Shown here: positions 17,528 through 26,001 of the stretch, in pieces | Position numbering within the stretch: position 1 is the stretch's first letter | How the letters are laid out: each line of letters opens with the position of its first letter | NCBI RefSeq assembly: GCF_016938855.1 | Contig: NZ_JAFHAP010000003.1 | Coordinates: 1-39,883 of the forward strand | Source: Polycladomyces zharkentensis | GTDB lineage: Bacteria > Bacillota > Bacilli > Thermoactinomycetales > JIR-001 | Length of the DNA: 39,883 nucleotides | Direction of reading: 5' to 3' | Program-made: the position numbers and the translations under genes | The notes under the pieces: generated by a model | Databases searched by the model: none | Seen by the model: only the letters and a program-made list of their open reading frames with translations | Told to the model about the DNA's origin: nothing

Positions 17528-19297
17528 TTACTCCCACCGCTCCGCCGGATACACGATCGTACGGTCCTTCACGCGCAAGACACCGTCCGCCGTCAGCCGG
17601 GCTTGTGGGAGATGCGTGGAGGAAAGGAACAAAAACGTGTATACCGGATCATGAAACGGATGGTCGAACCGCTTCAGTTTTTCCGTCAGCTCATCTGTTT
17701 TCTCCGCCAGCCGGTCCATCGGCCATTCACTCATCAGGCCCAAAAGCGGAAGCGGCAAATGATAATACGTCTCTCCTCCTTGAATCCATGTGATCCCGCC
17801 ACCTTCGTCGGATGCACGGCGGACGGCTTGAGCCATCGCCTCGATGTTTCTGCCGATCACCAGCCAATCGCCGGAACCATTGTAGGTGGACACCAATGCA
17901 TCGATGTTCCGCCCGAATCCGCGAATCAAACTCCGTGTGATCCAGCGTCCGTTCCGGTCGATCAAATAGGCGAACAGCCGGTCGTCATCCTCGAACAAGA
18001 CGGCCCCGTCGGGTCCTGTTGAGACGGCTTCTTCGGTCAACTTGGTGATTACGGGGTTGATCAGATTGAGCACAGGCACCGTTTCCCCCTCGTCCACATG
18101 CCATCGCAGTTGTTGCACGTCCGCCCACCACGGGGACGAACGTTGCACGGCGGAATAACGTGCCCAATCAATGGTCGGTGGTGATTTCACCCACTGCCCT
18201 TTGGCCGCCACCAATTCCCCGTTGGCGATCACTTGCAGGGGGACAGGCTCGTCCAGTGAAGAAAGGACATTGATATCCGCGAGTCGACCGGGTGCAATCC
18301 CCCCGATCCGTTCATCCATCCGGTAATACACGGCCGGATTGATCGTCACCATCTGATACGCCCGCACCGGATCACACCCGGCGTCGATGGCCGTACGTAT
18401 CAAATGATCGACGAACCCCTGGCGGAAATACGATGGAGTCGGCCCGTCCGTGGTCATCATCAGTCGATGCCACGGCACTTCCCGTTCCCGTACCAGTCCT
18501 TCCATCAACACCGGCAAATCGGGACGAAGCGAACTGTGTCGAAGGGTGACCATGTATCCGAGACGCAGACGGTCCCACACTTCATCCGGTGAAATGCTTT
18601 CGTGGTCCCCCGTTACCCCTGCCGCAGCCAACCGTGCCAACGTGCGGTGGGAGGCGCCGGGTGCATGCCCTTCCACTCTTTTGTTCCACTCATGGGCCGC
18701 TCCGATCCAGCTCTGCATCCGTTCGTCCCCATCCAACAGCGGCATCCAGTCGGACAGCTCACCCGCCTGCAACACCAACGGATGTTGCAAGATCCGCCGG
18801 ACCCGCTCATCGTCAAACAGATGAGCCAGAGATTCCGGCAAATGGGATTGCGGGTCCAAACGCGCCCACCATCGATACTTGACCGGTAAACGGGACAGTT
18901 CGTCCCAGATCCGGATCATTTCCTTTTCTTCCAACTGGGTAAATAAGAACAGATTGTCACTGATCAGCATCGTGGTCCCAAGCGGCAAGACATACTCAGC
19001 CAGCGTGACGGGATTGTACAATTGAAACGGATGGGCATGTACCTCGATATATCCGGGAACAAGCACACAACCCGACACATCCAGCACACGTGTAACCGTC
19101 CCCGGCTGGATGCGGGCCTCTTCCAGATCGCCCACATAGGCAATCCACCTGCCCGCCACCGCCACATCGGCCCGTTCCGTCCGCCCCGTATACACATTGA
19201 GCACTTCCGCTCCGCTCAGCACCAGCGAAGGCGATCGGCGTCCCATCGCCGTTTCGACCAACTTCCGCCGTTCCTTCCCATCCATCGGCAAAAACAT
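17528..19297 (-). CDS. yerA: Adenine deaminase-like amidohydrolase (YerA family)
   Basis: A 589-residue metal-dependent hydrolase of the adenine deaminase branch, expected to convert adenine to hypoxanthine and ammonia. It has a split small beta domain at both ends and a TIM barrel with the metal ligand pair HAH (His87, His89, in PGYIEVHAHP). Further marks are LPLGTTMLISDN, a GVTGDHESI loop, TTDGPTP and IAPGRLADINVL. Length matches the family. The assignment as a real adenine deaminase rather than a paralogue of different specificity is not certain. The ATG follows a purine-rich GGGGGAAAAGAGAG. It is near the purine operon as in Bacillus subtilis, fitting a purine salvage role. Confidence 0.85.
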   Translation of the reverse strand: MFLPMDGKERRKLVETAMGRRSPSLVLSGAEVLNVYTGRTERADVAVAGRWIAYVGDLEEARIQPGTVTRVLDVSGCVLVPGYIEVHAHPFQLYNPVTLAEYVLPLGTTMLISDNLFLFTQLEEKEMIRIWDELSRLPVKYRWWARLDPQSHLPESLAHLFDDERVRRILQHPLVLQAGELSDWMPLLDGDERMQSWIGAAHEWNKRVEGHAPGASHRTLARLAAAGVTGDHESISPDEVWDRLRLGYMVTLRHSSLRPDLPVLMEGLVREREVPWHRLMMTTDGPTPSYFRQGFVDHLIRTAIDAGCDPVRAYQMVTINPAVYYRMDERIGGIAPGRLADINVLSSLDEPVPLQVIANGELVAAKGQWVKSPPTIDWARYSAVQRSSPWWADVQQLRWHVDEGETVPVLNLINPVITKLTEEAVSTGPDGAVLFEDDDRLFAYLIDRNGRWITRSLIRGFGRNIDALVSTYNGSGDWLVIGRNIEAMAQAVRRASDEGGGITWIQGGETYYHLPLPLLGLMSEWPMDRLAEKTDELTEKLKRFDHPFHDPVYTFLFLSSTHLPQARLTADGVLRVKDRTIVYPAERWE

Positions 19298-19411
19298 CTC
19301 TCTTTTCCCCCTTTTCTGTCATCGATACCTCCATGCTATCACAAGGGAACAGGAATAAGGAATTGAGTGGGACCACATAATAAACCCAGCAATCGCAAGG
19401 AGGATGTGCCG

Positions 19412-19672
19412 ATGCAAAAAAATGTGGGAACCTGGGATGCAATCATGCGCATCACGATTGGAACGGCTGGTTTGGCTTGGAGCATCGCGCGAATGGTTCG
19501 CCGTCCGTACCGCAGTTTGCCGCTGTTGGTTGCGCTGCTCTCCGGTATGAAGGTGGCCGAAGGCATCACCCGCTTCTGCCCGATGCTGTATCTGTTGGGC
19601 CAAAGTACCGCAGAATCTCCCAAGCGGCAACCGCCTGCCACTCCACCGCCGAAACCGGAGCCCGCTCCGTGA
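19412..19672 (+). CDS. DUF2892-type small membrane protein
   Basis: An 86-residue inner-membrane protein with two short hydrophobic hairpin segments. It has the DUF2892 signature MQKNVGTWDAIMRITIGTAG at the start and EGITRFCPMLYLLG near the end, followed by a Pro-rich tail (KRQPPATPPPKPEPAP). Function is unknown; relatives are often fused to rhodanese domains. The ATG at 19412 has AAGGAGGA seven bases upstream. It is followed after 19 bases by another small membrane protein gene. Confidence 0.82.
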   Translation: MQKNVGTWDAIMRITIGTAGLAWSIARMVRRPYRSLPLLVALLSGMKVAEGITRFCPMLYLLGQSTAESPKRQPPATPPPKPEPAP

Positions 19673-19691
19673 CAGAGAAGAGGTGAAAGCT

Positions 19692-19826
19692 TTGACGCCG
19701 ACACAACCCTGGTCCTGGGTGATCGAAACGCTCAATGATTATGGATTCGTCATCCTTACCGCCGTCGGCTCGCTCGTCGTGATCGGCCTGGTCATTCGGC
19801 GCTTTTGGCGGCGGACGTATCTTTGA
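19692..19826 (+). CDS. 44-residue single-span membrane peptide
   Basis: A short frame starting with TTG (19692), six bases after AGAGGTG. It encodes a polar N-terminus with WSWVIETLNDYG, one hydrophobic segment (FVILTAVGSLVVIGLVI) and a basic end (RRFWRRTYL). The predicted orientation is N-out, C-in by the positive-inside rule. It lies 19 bases after the DUF2892 gene on the same strand, probably co-transcribed. No family is recognised; it resembles other short bacterial membrane peptides only in layout. Confidence 0.6.
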   Translation: MTPTQPWSWVIETLNDYGFVILTAVGSLVVIGLVIRRFWRRTYL

Positions 19827-19899
19827 GAAAAACGCCGTTCTGCTCCGATCCTCCCCTTAATATATTGAAGGTGGATCTTACAGGGAAGGATTGTTTCTT

Positions 19900-20536
19900 G
19901 TGTTTATCAAGAATTGCTTAACGCCGCGTGAACAGATTTTGACCGTCACGCCCGACACCCGCTTGGAAAGGGTGATCGAAACGTTGCAAGCCCATCAGCT
20001 CCATACCATCCCCGTCGTTGACCGGTTCAACCGGTTTCTCGGCATCACCGGATACCGCCACATGATGAAGGCTTTCTTGGATAACCACCGCTCCTGGAAG
20101 GAAGGTACCGTAACCGATGCGATGGAGCCCATTCGTCCGTTGACCGTTTTCAGTGGATTTTGAAGAGACGTTTCCTGTCATCGTACGCTATCCGTTTGTA
20201 CCGATTGTGGATGAAGACCGAATGACATTTCTCGGAATCGTGAAGATCAGCGATATCGAGAACGCCTTGTCTTCCGCTTTTGGCACACACATTCCAGGCA
20301 TCCGTTTGCTGTTGGGCGTGGTCATCGATATGCCGCACCAACTGGAACACGTGGTGGATGCAATCAAACCTTTTGATGTCAACATCATTTCCATCACCAC
20401 GTTTGATGCCGGCGATCCGGCGGCGCGCCGCATTTTGCTGAAAATCGAATCAACTCCCCATCTGTCCGCCATTCAACAGCGTCTTGTGGATAAAGGATTG
20501 CGTGTCCTCAGTGTAAACGAACGGCAAGTCCCGTGA
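19900..20536 (+). pseudogene. Frameshifted CBS-ACT domain protein (AcuB-like)
   Basis: Two overlapping frames together encode a complete ~210-residue protein. The first CBS domain (NCLTPREQILTVTPDT...TIPVVDRFNRFLGITG) is read from GTG 19900, nine bases after GGAAGGA. The second CBS domain (FVPIVDEDRMTFLGIVKISDIENAL) and a C-terminal ACT-like unit are read from about 20153 in the +1-shifted frame. The break is at about 20150-20155, where TTTTC is followed by AGTGG and the first frame stops ten bases on. CBS pairs bind adenine nucleotides; AcuB has this layout. It could be a true mutation or a sequence error; ribosomal frameshifting is less likely. Confidence 0.72.
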
Positions 20537-20542
20537 TCATGC

Positions 20543-20778
20543 CTACTGTGGCAGTATCTGTGTTAAAGGGCGAAACAGCGTATCCATCAATTGGGTGGGT
20601 CCTGGCAAGTTGGGATTGAACAGCAGTGCAACGGCCAGCGACCATCCGATCAACGTCAGGCCGATCAATGCGGCTTTTTCTTTTTTTTGTTCCGGATTGA
20701 TCCTCGGCCAGTCGGCCACTCAAACAGTACCAACAGGATGGCGACAACTGTGATGCCGGTGAAGGCTCCCCAATTCAC
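20543..20778 (-). pseudogene. Small germination-operon membrane protein gene with 8-bp tandem duplication
   Basis: From GTG 20778 (GGAGGTG seven bases upstream) the product starts NWGAFTGITVVAILLVLFEWP. It then goes out of frame because an 8-bp unit is repeated (20704-20711 and 20712-20719). Removing one copy restores a 75-residue two-span membrane protein continuing RINPEQKKEKAALIGLTLIG and ending PLTQILPQ. Its start overlaps the gerC stop (GTGA). Small two-span proteins of this sort accompany GerA-type germinant receptor operons in spore formers; that link is inference. Confidence 0.6.
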
Positions 20779-21774
20779 GGTTGCTTCACCTCCGGGACGG
20801 GACTTTCATTATTCAACAAAGCGCGCATAAGTGATGCACGGGGGCCAACCTTCACTTCCACCTTCGGGAACACTTCGTCCCACCGATCCTTCACCTCTTG
20901 CCATTGATCGGGAGATTTCCGGTAGAATACATCAGCAAAAACCGAAAACATCCGCTTTCATTCTCTTTTGCACCTGGTTCATCGCCACCATGATGGTGTT
21001 TTGTATATCCCGTTCCACATCCGTTTCCAATTTCTTGGTGACGTCGGGGCTGGCCATTCCCCGATCGGTTGCATTCTGAATAATGTTCCCTTCCATTTTG
21101 GTCCGGACGGCGATTTTCCATTTTCCTCCTGTTACTGAGGGCACCAGTTCTGTATTGGAATCCAACAGTTCGACCGATGCGTAGCCCTTGATCCCTTTGG
21201 GTTTGACTGTGATAATGCCCGTTTTGATTTCATTCCTCACCCACATCACGCCTCTGGTGATTCTGTCGTCAATCCGGCCCACGATTTTGTCTTTTTTCAG
21301 AACGGCCGCTCCGTTGAGGCGCAGACTGGGTTCCTGTTTTTTTGCTTCCCCCGGAACGGATGGGCTCTGTTCAATCCAAGGCAATATGACTGCGTGGGAA
21401 TCGCTGTTCAGCATCTGCAATACATCTTTCACGGTCATATCCAAACCGACTCCTGTTTTTGTCAAATCACGAAGCACTTCCCCGCTGCTTCGTCCGACAG
21501 GAGAGAGAATTTGCAACAGAGCGGATGCCGGACTCTTGGCGGCAAACACGGAATTGCGGTCAAAAAAATCCAACGGTCCGGCGGTTCCTTCCCTCAATAA
21601 CCTTTCTCCAAAAATGACGCAACAGTTGTGCTGCCAAAAAATTCTGCGCGGGAGTTTTTCCTGCAATTTCCGAATGGCATCGGCGACGGGACGCCTTCCG
21701 CGGCGACGACGTACGTTAGTTTGGCTCCACCGCCACCGTCCCCTCAGCTCCCGACAAGTCCCTCCATTGTACCC
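20775..21774 (-). pseudogene. Degenerate spore germination protein GerC (Ger(x)C family)
   Basis: This encodes most of a Ger(x)C germinant-receptor subunit: AKLTYVVAAEG, VADAIRKLQEKLPRRIFWQHN, FGERLLREG, LDFFDRN and a C-terminal domain ending VGPRASLMRALLNNESP. It is clearly broken. The 5' end with the lipobox (about 60 codons) is missing beyond ~21774, TGA interrupts the frame at 21744-21746, a one-base loss shifts it at about 21692, and an extra base in a run of five As (20937-20941) shifts it near the 3' end. The longest intact frame is 20932-21666. GerA- and GerB-type partners are absent from the window, so this is an operon relic. Confidence 0.8.
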
Positions 21775-21943
21775 CCCGATTTTTATCGGTGATTTAGTAG
21801 ATTTTTTCTTATATTACGATATTTGGAGTGAATCATGGAGTATTTTATGACGATTTCTTTGAAAAGGGCAGGAATTTGCGGTAGGTGATAGAATCGGAAA
21901 ATGATAGAATATTGATGTACCCAGAAACAAGGAGGTTTTTCCA

Positions 21944-23125
21944 TTGAAAAGGATATCGTTTGCAATTATCACCATTCTTATGGCCATCAGCTTCGTACTC
22001 GTCGGAATTCCCGGCGTGCAGGCATTGTCTCTGTCGTCCGCTCCCACGGATGCACGGTCGGATTCTTCCGGTCAAGAGATCATTGTCAAATTCAAACCGG
22101 GAATTTCCCGAGCAACACAATCTCTCATACATACCGAGGCAGCCACCCGGATCTTGTTTCACAACGATGTACTCGGTTTTGACGTAATCAAATTGAACGG
22201 GCAGTCAATTGAAAAAGTTCTTGAAATCTATCGTAACAACCCGCTTGTCGAATATGCGGAACCCAATTTCGTGTTCCATGCGACGATGACCCCGAACGAC
22301 ACGTATTTCAACGATCAGTGGTCTCTTACAAAAGTAGAGGCACCTACAGCGTGGGATCTCGGTCAGAGCGCGGACAGCGTGCAAATCGCCGTCATCGATA
22401 CGGGTGTGGACAGTACCCATCCGGATCTGGCCGGCAAAGTGATCAATGGCCATGATTATGTGGACAATGACGATGATCCGATGGATCTCAACGGACACGG
22501 CACGCACGTGGCCGGGGTGGCCGCCGCCGTCACCAACAATCAGCAAGGGATTGCAGGCATGGCGCCCAAAGCGAAGATTTATGCCGTCCGTGTGCTGGAT
22601 GAAAATGGGAAAGGCACGTTGGACAAAGTGGCCAGCGGTATTGTTGAAGCAGCCGATCACGGTGCCAAAGTGATCAATCTGAGCTTGGGTTCTTCCCAAA
22701 ACGCCCAAACCCTGAAGGACGCCATTGATTACGCTTGGAACAAAGGAGCGGTGGTGGTGGCTGCCGCCGGCAATGACGGAACCTCCGCTCCCACTTATCC
22801 GGCTTACTATAATCAAGTACTCGCCGTAGCGGCAACAGACAGCAGCGACCACAAGGCTGAATTCTCCAACTACGGCAAATGGGTGGATGTGGCGGCACCG
22901 GGAGTGGATATCACTTCCACCTATGTCGGAGGCGGTTATAAAACGATGTCCGGCACTTCGATGGCTGCTCCGCAGGTTTCGGGTTTGGCCGCACTTCTCG
23001 CGGCGAAAGGGAAAAACAACACGCAAATTCTCGGCACCATCCAAAGTACACCCGAAAAGGTTCCTGGCACCGGTTCCGATTGGGAATACGGTCGGATCAA
23101 CGCACTGCGTGCCATGCAGAAGTGA
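21944..23125 (+). CDS. Secreted subtilisin-family serine protease (thermitase-like)
   Basis: A 393-residue S8 peptidase precursor. Signal peptide (1 to about 27), I9-type propeptide (about 44-113: EIIVKFKPG...NPLVEYAEPNFVFHA), then the mature protease from about 115. The triad is Asp152 (VIDTGVD), His185 (GHGTHVAG) and Ser339 (SGTSMAAP), with oxyanion-hole Asn277. The NDTYFNDQWSL start and loops resemble thermitase of Thermoactinomyces. It should be an extracellular, calcium-stabilised endoprotease. The TTG start is eight bases after AAGGAGG. It stands alone between a decayed germination locus and a perfect terminator 25 bases after the stop. Confidence 0.96.
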   Translation: MKRISFAIITILMAISFVLVGIPGVQALSLSSAPTDARSDSSGQEIIVKFKPGISRATQSLIHTEAATRILFHNDVLGFDVIKLNGQSIEKVLEIYRNNPLVEYAEPNFVFHATMTPNDTYFNDQWSLTKVEAPTAWDLGQSADSVQIAVIDTGVDSTHPDLAGKVINGHDYVDNDDDPMDLNGHGTHVAGVAAAVTNNQQGIAGMAPKAKIYAVRVLDENGKGTLDKVASGIVEAADHGAKVINLSLGSSQNAQTLKDAIDYAWNKGAVVVAAAGNDGTSAPTYPAYYNQVLAVAATDSSDHKAEFSNYGKWVDVAAPGVDITSTYVGGGYKTMSGTSMAAPQVSGLAALLAAKGKNNTQILGTIQSTPEKVPGTGSDWEYGRINALRAMQK

Positions 23126-23146
23126 CGAACCGATGCATGAAAAGGC

Positions 23147-23180
23147 AAAGGGAACGCATTTGTCGGCGTTCCCTTTTTTT
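23147..23180 (+). terminator. Intrinsic terminator of the protease gene
   Basis: Perfect stem GGGAACGC (23150-23157) and GCGTTCCC (23166-23173), 8-nt loop, followed by seven Ts; flanking As and Ts extend the stem. Confidence 0.9.
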
Positions 23181-23225
23181 ACTATCCCGGTATTTGTCCA
23201 CGTACGGGATTTTTTTACGTATGGC

Positions 23226-23282
23226 GTCCGCGATGATCCCGACCCTGAAGGGACGGGTTTTCCCGCTCACCCTGTATAAATG
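23226..23282. repeat. IS200/IS605-end-like repeat, copy 3 (3' half only)
   Basis: CGTCCGCGATGATCCC, then CCCTGAAGGG, then ACGGGTTTTCCCGCTCAC and CTGTATAAATG matches the 3' halves of the copies at 11627 and 25885. The 5' hairpin portion is missing or unrelated. It lies directly after the protease terminator. Confidence 0.35.
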
Positions 23283-23348
23283 ATCCGACGTGGTCACTAA
23301 GCTTAAACGTTGTGAAGCCGGTGAGCGCTTTTACTCGATGTCCGTCCG

Positions 23349-23855
23349 TCATTGAACCAATGACAATATATGGCGGATCCATTCCGCTTTTCCCGACACA
23401 TAAGCGGGTCGGTCCTCCCGAAATCGTTGGGCCAAACGCCGTTTCAGCTCCGCGTATTCGTTGGCCGCATCCGGGTTTAATCGAAGGAAATCGCGGAAAA
23501 ATAGGTGGTGGCGAAATCCTTTGCTGTCCTGTTCCATGATATGAAGATGATGTGTTCGCGGCATTCCCTTACGGAAAAACAATCTCCCCTCCTCGCGGTC
23601 GTGAAACTGAAACACGTATCCGCAGGGATGGAGTCGTTCTTCATATGCAGAGGGCGGCAGGAGAGTGGGCACTCCGGCTAGAATATCAACGATAGGCTTG
23701 GCCGATAAACCGGGAACCGCCGTACTGCCAATATGATGAATGGACAACACCAATGATCCCAGTGCTTCTGTCAGGATTTTCTTTTCCCGTTTGTACACCT
23801 TGGGCCATGCCGGATCATAAGGTACAATCACGATAGGATCAGGATGAGGAGGCAT
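23349..23855 (-). CDS. GrpB family protein (UPF0157, nucleotidyltransferase fold)
   Basis: A 168-residue protein with the family marks IVIVPYDPAWPKVYKREKK at the N-terminus, IHHIGSTAVPGLSAKPIVDILAGV (nucleotidyltransferase-like G-S-T and D-I-x motif) and RDFLRLNPDAANEYAELKRRLAQRF near the end. The family has a polymerase-beta-like fold and is sometimes linked to dephospho-CoA kinase, but the reaction is not established for most members. AGAGGTGA is five bases before the ATG. It stands alone between other unrelated genes. Confidence 0.9.
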   Translation of the reverse strand: MPPHPDPIVIVPYDPAWPKVYKREKKILTEALGSLVLSIHHIGSTAVPGLSAKPIVDILAGVPTLLPPSAYEERLHPCGYVFQFHDREEGRLFFRKGMPRTHHLHIMEQDSKGFRHHLFFRDFLRLNPDAANEYAELKRRLAQRFREDRPAYVSGKAEWIRHILSLVQ

Positions 23856-24025
23856 GATTTCACCTCTTCACGATTGAAAGTCAATGATCTATAATAAATT
23901 CTCACAGAAGTTTCAAACTTTCACAAGGTCATGGTGGAAAATCGGCAGGGCCAAGGGTACAATAAGGGTACACGAACAAATGATCGCTTCCATTGACACC
24001 GGAAAGTTCAAGGGGGTGGGTAACC

Positions 24026-24238
24026 ATGATGCTCAGCGAAGAGGAAAAAGAAACCGTCATTCAATTCGATGAATCAGGCACCACGGCGACGGTGTACACT
24101 GCCAGCTGGAATGTAGCGCGTTCATTCAAGCGCGCAGGATACCAACCCGTCAAAAAAACCAAAGGAGCATGGTGGTTTGAAATCCCGGTCGGCGCCTTCA
24201 CCATCCAAGGCAGCAAACAGACCACCACCATCGGCTAA
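24026..24238 (+). CDS. Small hypothetical protein convergent with purD
   Basis: A 70-residue protein starting MMLSEEEKETVIQFDESG, with a predicted beta-alpha-beta core (ATVYTASWNVARSFKRAGYQPVKKTKGAWWFEIP). Two adjacent ATGs (24026, 24029) follow GGGGGTGGGT. It is not recognised. The compact fold and the WFEIP strand recall small phage or mobile-element-associated proteins but this is only an impression. It shares a bidirectional terminator with purD. Confidence 0.62.
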   Translation: MMLSEEEKETVIQFDESGTTATVYTASWNVARSFKRAGYQPVKKTKGAWWFEIPVGAFTIQGSKQTTTIG

Positions 24239-24240
24239 GA

Positions 24241-24268
24241 AAAACCCTGGGTCATCCCCAGGGTTTTT
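24241..24268 (+). terminator. Bidirectional terminator between the small gene and purD
   Basis: A perfect 11-bp stem (AAAACCCTGGG at 24241-24251, CCCAGGGTTTT at 24257-24267) with a 5-nt loop and A/T tails on both sides. It serves the plus-strand small gene and the end of the minus-strand purine operon. Confidence 0.9.
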
Positions 24269-24272
24269 GAGT

Positions 24273-25547
24273 TTATTTCTCTTCCGCTGCCAGGGCTTTT
24301 GCCGCGATGTCCCGCCGAAAATGCGCACCATCAAAATCAATTTGGCTCACCGTTTCATAGGCGGCCGCTTGTGCCGACCCGACATCCGCACCCAATGCAG
24401 TCACAGCCAACACACGCCCTCCGGCGGTGACCAACTGATCGCCTTCCTTTTTGGTACCGGCATGAAACACGATGCGATCCGGACGGGATTCGGGAAGCGA
24501 ACGAATGGGGACGCCTTTGCGATAATCACCCGGATATCCTTCGGACGCCATCACGATGCAGACTGCCGCTTCTTCCTTCCACCGAATCTCGATATCGGCC
24601 AGTTTTCCACGGACGGTCGCCAGCATGATTTCAGCCAGATCACTGTCCAATCGGGGCAAGACCGCCTGCGTTTCCGGATCACCAAATCGGGCATTGAACT
24701 CAATGACCTTCGGCCCCGCTTCCGTCACCATCAAACCGGCGTAAAGCACCCCGCGGAACGGTCGTCCTTCCCGTACCATCGCACGGGCGACAGGTTGCAG
24801 GATCTCGGCCACCGCCCGATCCACCACCGTGGATGGAATTTGCGGTACGGGGGAGTACGCGCCCATCCCGCCCGTATTGGGTCCTTGATCCCCGTCAAAT
24901 ACGGGCTTGTGATCTTGGGAGATGACCATCGGCCGCACGGTTTCCCCATCGACGAACGCCATCAGGGACATTTCCTGACCTGAAAGAAACTCTTCGATCA
25001 CCACGCGATTGCCTGCTTCACCGAATACTTTTTCGTTCATCACCCGTTCGATGGCCTCTTCCGCCTCTTCCACTGTCCGTGCCACGGTGACACCTTTGCC
25101 TGCCGCGAGACCGTCGGCTTTCACCACAATCGGCGCTCCCTGTTCCCGTACATACTGTTTCGCTTCTTCTGCGGAAGTAAATGTGCGGTACTTCCCGGTG
25201 GGGATGCCATAACGCATCATCAAATCCTTGGCAAACGACTTGCTGCCTTCTATCTCCGCCGCTTTTCGGTTGGGGCCGAACACGGCCAGTCCTTCCGCTT
25301 CGAACACGTCCGTTACGCCCGCCAACAAAGCCGCTTCCGGTCCCACCACCGTCAGGTCGATCTCTTGCTCCTTGGCAAACGCCAGCAACCGTTCCACATC
25401 GGTCACACTGATTGGAACGCACTCGGCCAACCCGGCGATCCCGCCGTTGCCGGGTGCACAGTACACGTTCTTTACCAAGGGACTTTGCGCCAATTTCCAC
25501 ACCAATGCGTGTTCCCGTCCGCCACTGCCAATTACCAGTACGCGCAA
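24273..25547 (-). CDS. purD: Phosphoribosylamine-glycine ligase PurD (GAR synthetase)
   Basis: A 424-residue ATP-grasp enzyme for step 2 of purine synthesis: phosphoribosylamine + glycine + ATP to GAR. It shows the N-terminal RVLVIGSGGREHALVWKLAQSP, APGNGGIAG, GPEAALLAGV, the ATP-grasp KADGLAAGKGVTVA, DHKPVFDGDQGPNTGGMGAYSP and EFNARFGDPETQAVLPRL. The TTG at 25547 is eight bases after GGAGG and gives the canonical start; an ATG two codons earlier (25553) is only two bases from that site. It is the last gene of the operon, but is separated from purH by ~1 kb containing a small membrane gene and repeats. Confidence 0.96.
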   Translation of the reverse strand: MRVLVIGSGGREHALVWKLAQSPLVKNVYCAPGNGGIAGLAECVPISVTDVERLLAFAKEQEIDLTVVGPEAALLAGVTDVFEAEGLAVFGPNRKAAEIEGSKSFAKDLMMRYGIPTGKYRTFTSAEEAKQYVREQGAPIVVKADGLAAGKGVTVARTVEEAEEAIERVMNEKVFGEAGNRVVIEEFLSGQEMSLMAFVDGETVRPMVISQDHKPVFDGDQGPNTGGMGAYSPVPQIPSTVVDRAVAEILQPVARAMVREGRPFRGVLYAGLMVTEAGPKVIEFNARFGDPETQAVLPRLDSDLAEIMLATVRGKLADIEIRWKEEAAVCIVMASEGYPGDYRKGVPIRSLPESRPDRIVFHAGTKKEGDQLVTAGGRVLAVTALGADVGSAQAAAYETVSQIDFDGAHFRRDIAAKALAAEEK

Positions 25548-25564
25548 AACCATTTCCTCCTTTT

Positions 25565-25787
25565 CCATCGATAAGCGAAAATGCTGACAAAGTGTGAACC
25601 CATTCACTATTCCGGTGTGTGTGTTCCCTCTCGCTTCTGCAACGCAAACGCTCAAAGGTCGCTCGTGGGAAAATGACTACCCTCTGTTAGAGGAACCGAT
25701 TCGAATTTCCCGTTGAGTACGGAGCTTAAGACGGGAAACTGGAGCTCACGTGACTTTGTCAACAACCTGCCTTTCCCATCGATAAGC
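25565..25787. repeat. Insertion-like element with TGACAAAGT inverted ends and 12-bp flanking direct repeat
   Basis: CCATCGATAAGC occurs exactly at 25565-25576 and 25776-25787. Between the copies (~199 bp) the left side has GCTGACAAAGTGTG (25583 on) and the right side GTGACTTTGTCAAC (to ~25763), an inverted pair. The interior has a CTCTGTTAGAGG hairpin and a TTTCCCGTT...GACGGGAAA hairpin. The right end recurs at 35437 and 6049 and the left end at 2262. No coding capacity is seen. Confidence 0.5.
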
Positions 25788-25884
25788 TTGTCCATCTACT
25801 GGCAGAGAGTTTTGCATCTCGGCTCCATTGCTGCATGTTGTTTCGGGCGCGCTATTTTTTCTCTTACCGAATGCATGATGATAC

Positions 25885-26001
25885 CCAAATCCTGTCGGAT
25901 CTGATGAGAGGGCTGAAGCCCTCCCTCGTCCGATGTCGCTATCAACCCAACCCTGAAAGGGCCGGGTTTCCCCGCTCGCTCCTGACAGAACGGGACTTAC
26001 C
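25885..26001. repeat. IS200/IS605-end/omega-RNA-like repeat, copy 2
   Basis: Begins CCAAATCCTGTCGGA, with nested stems GTCGGA...GAGAGGG...CCCTCC...GTCCGA, then CAACCC and CCCTGAAAGGG, then a GGGTTTCCCCGCTC block. It aligns with 11627-11733 over its full length. It abuts the 3' end of the small membrane protein gene. No transposase or TnpB gene is visible. Confidence 0.45.
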
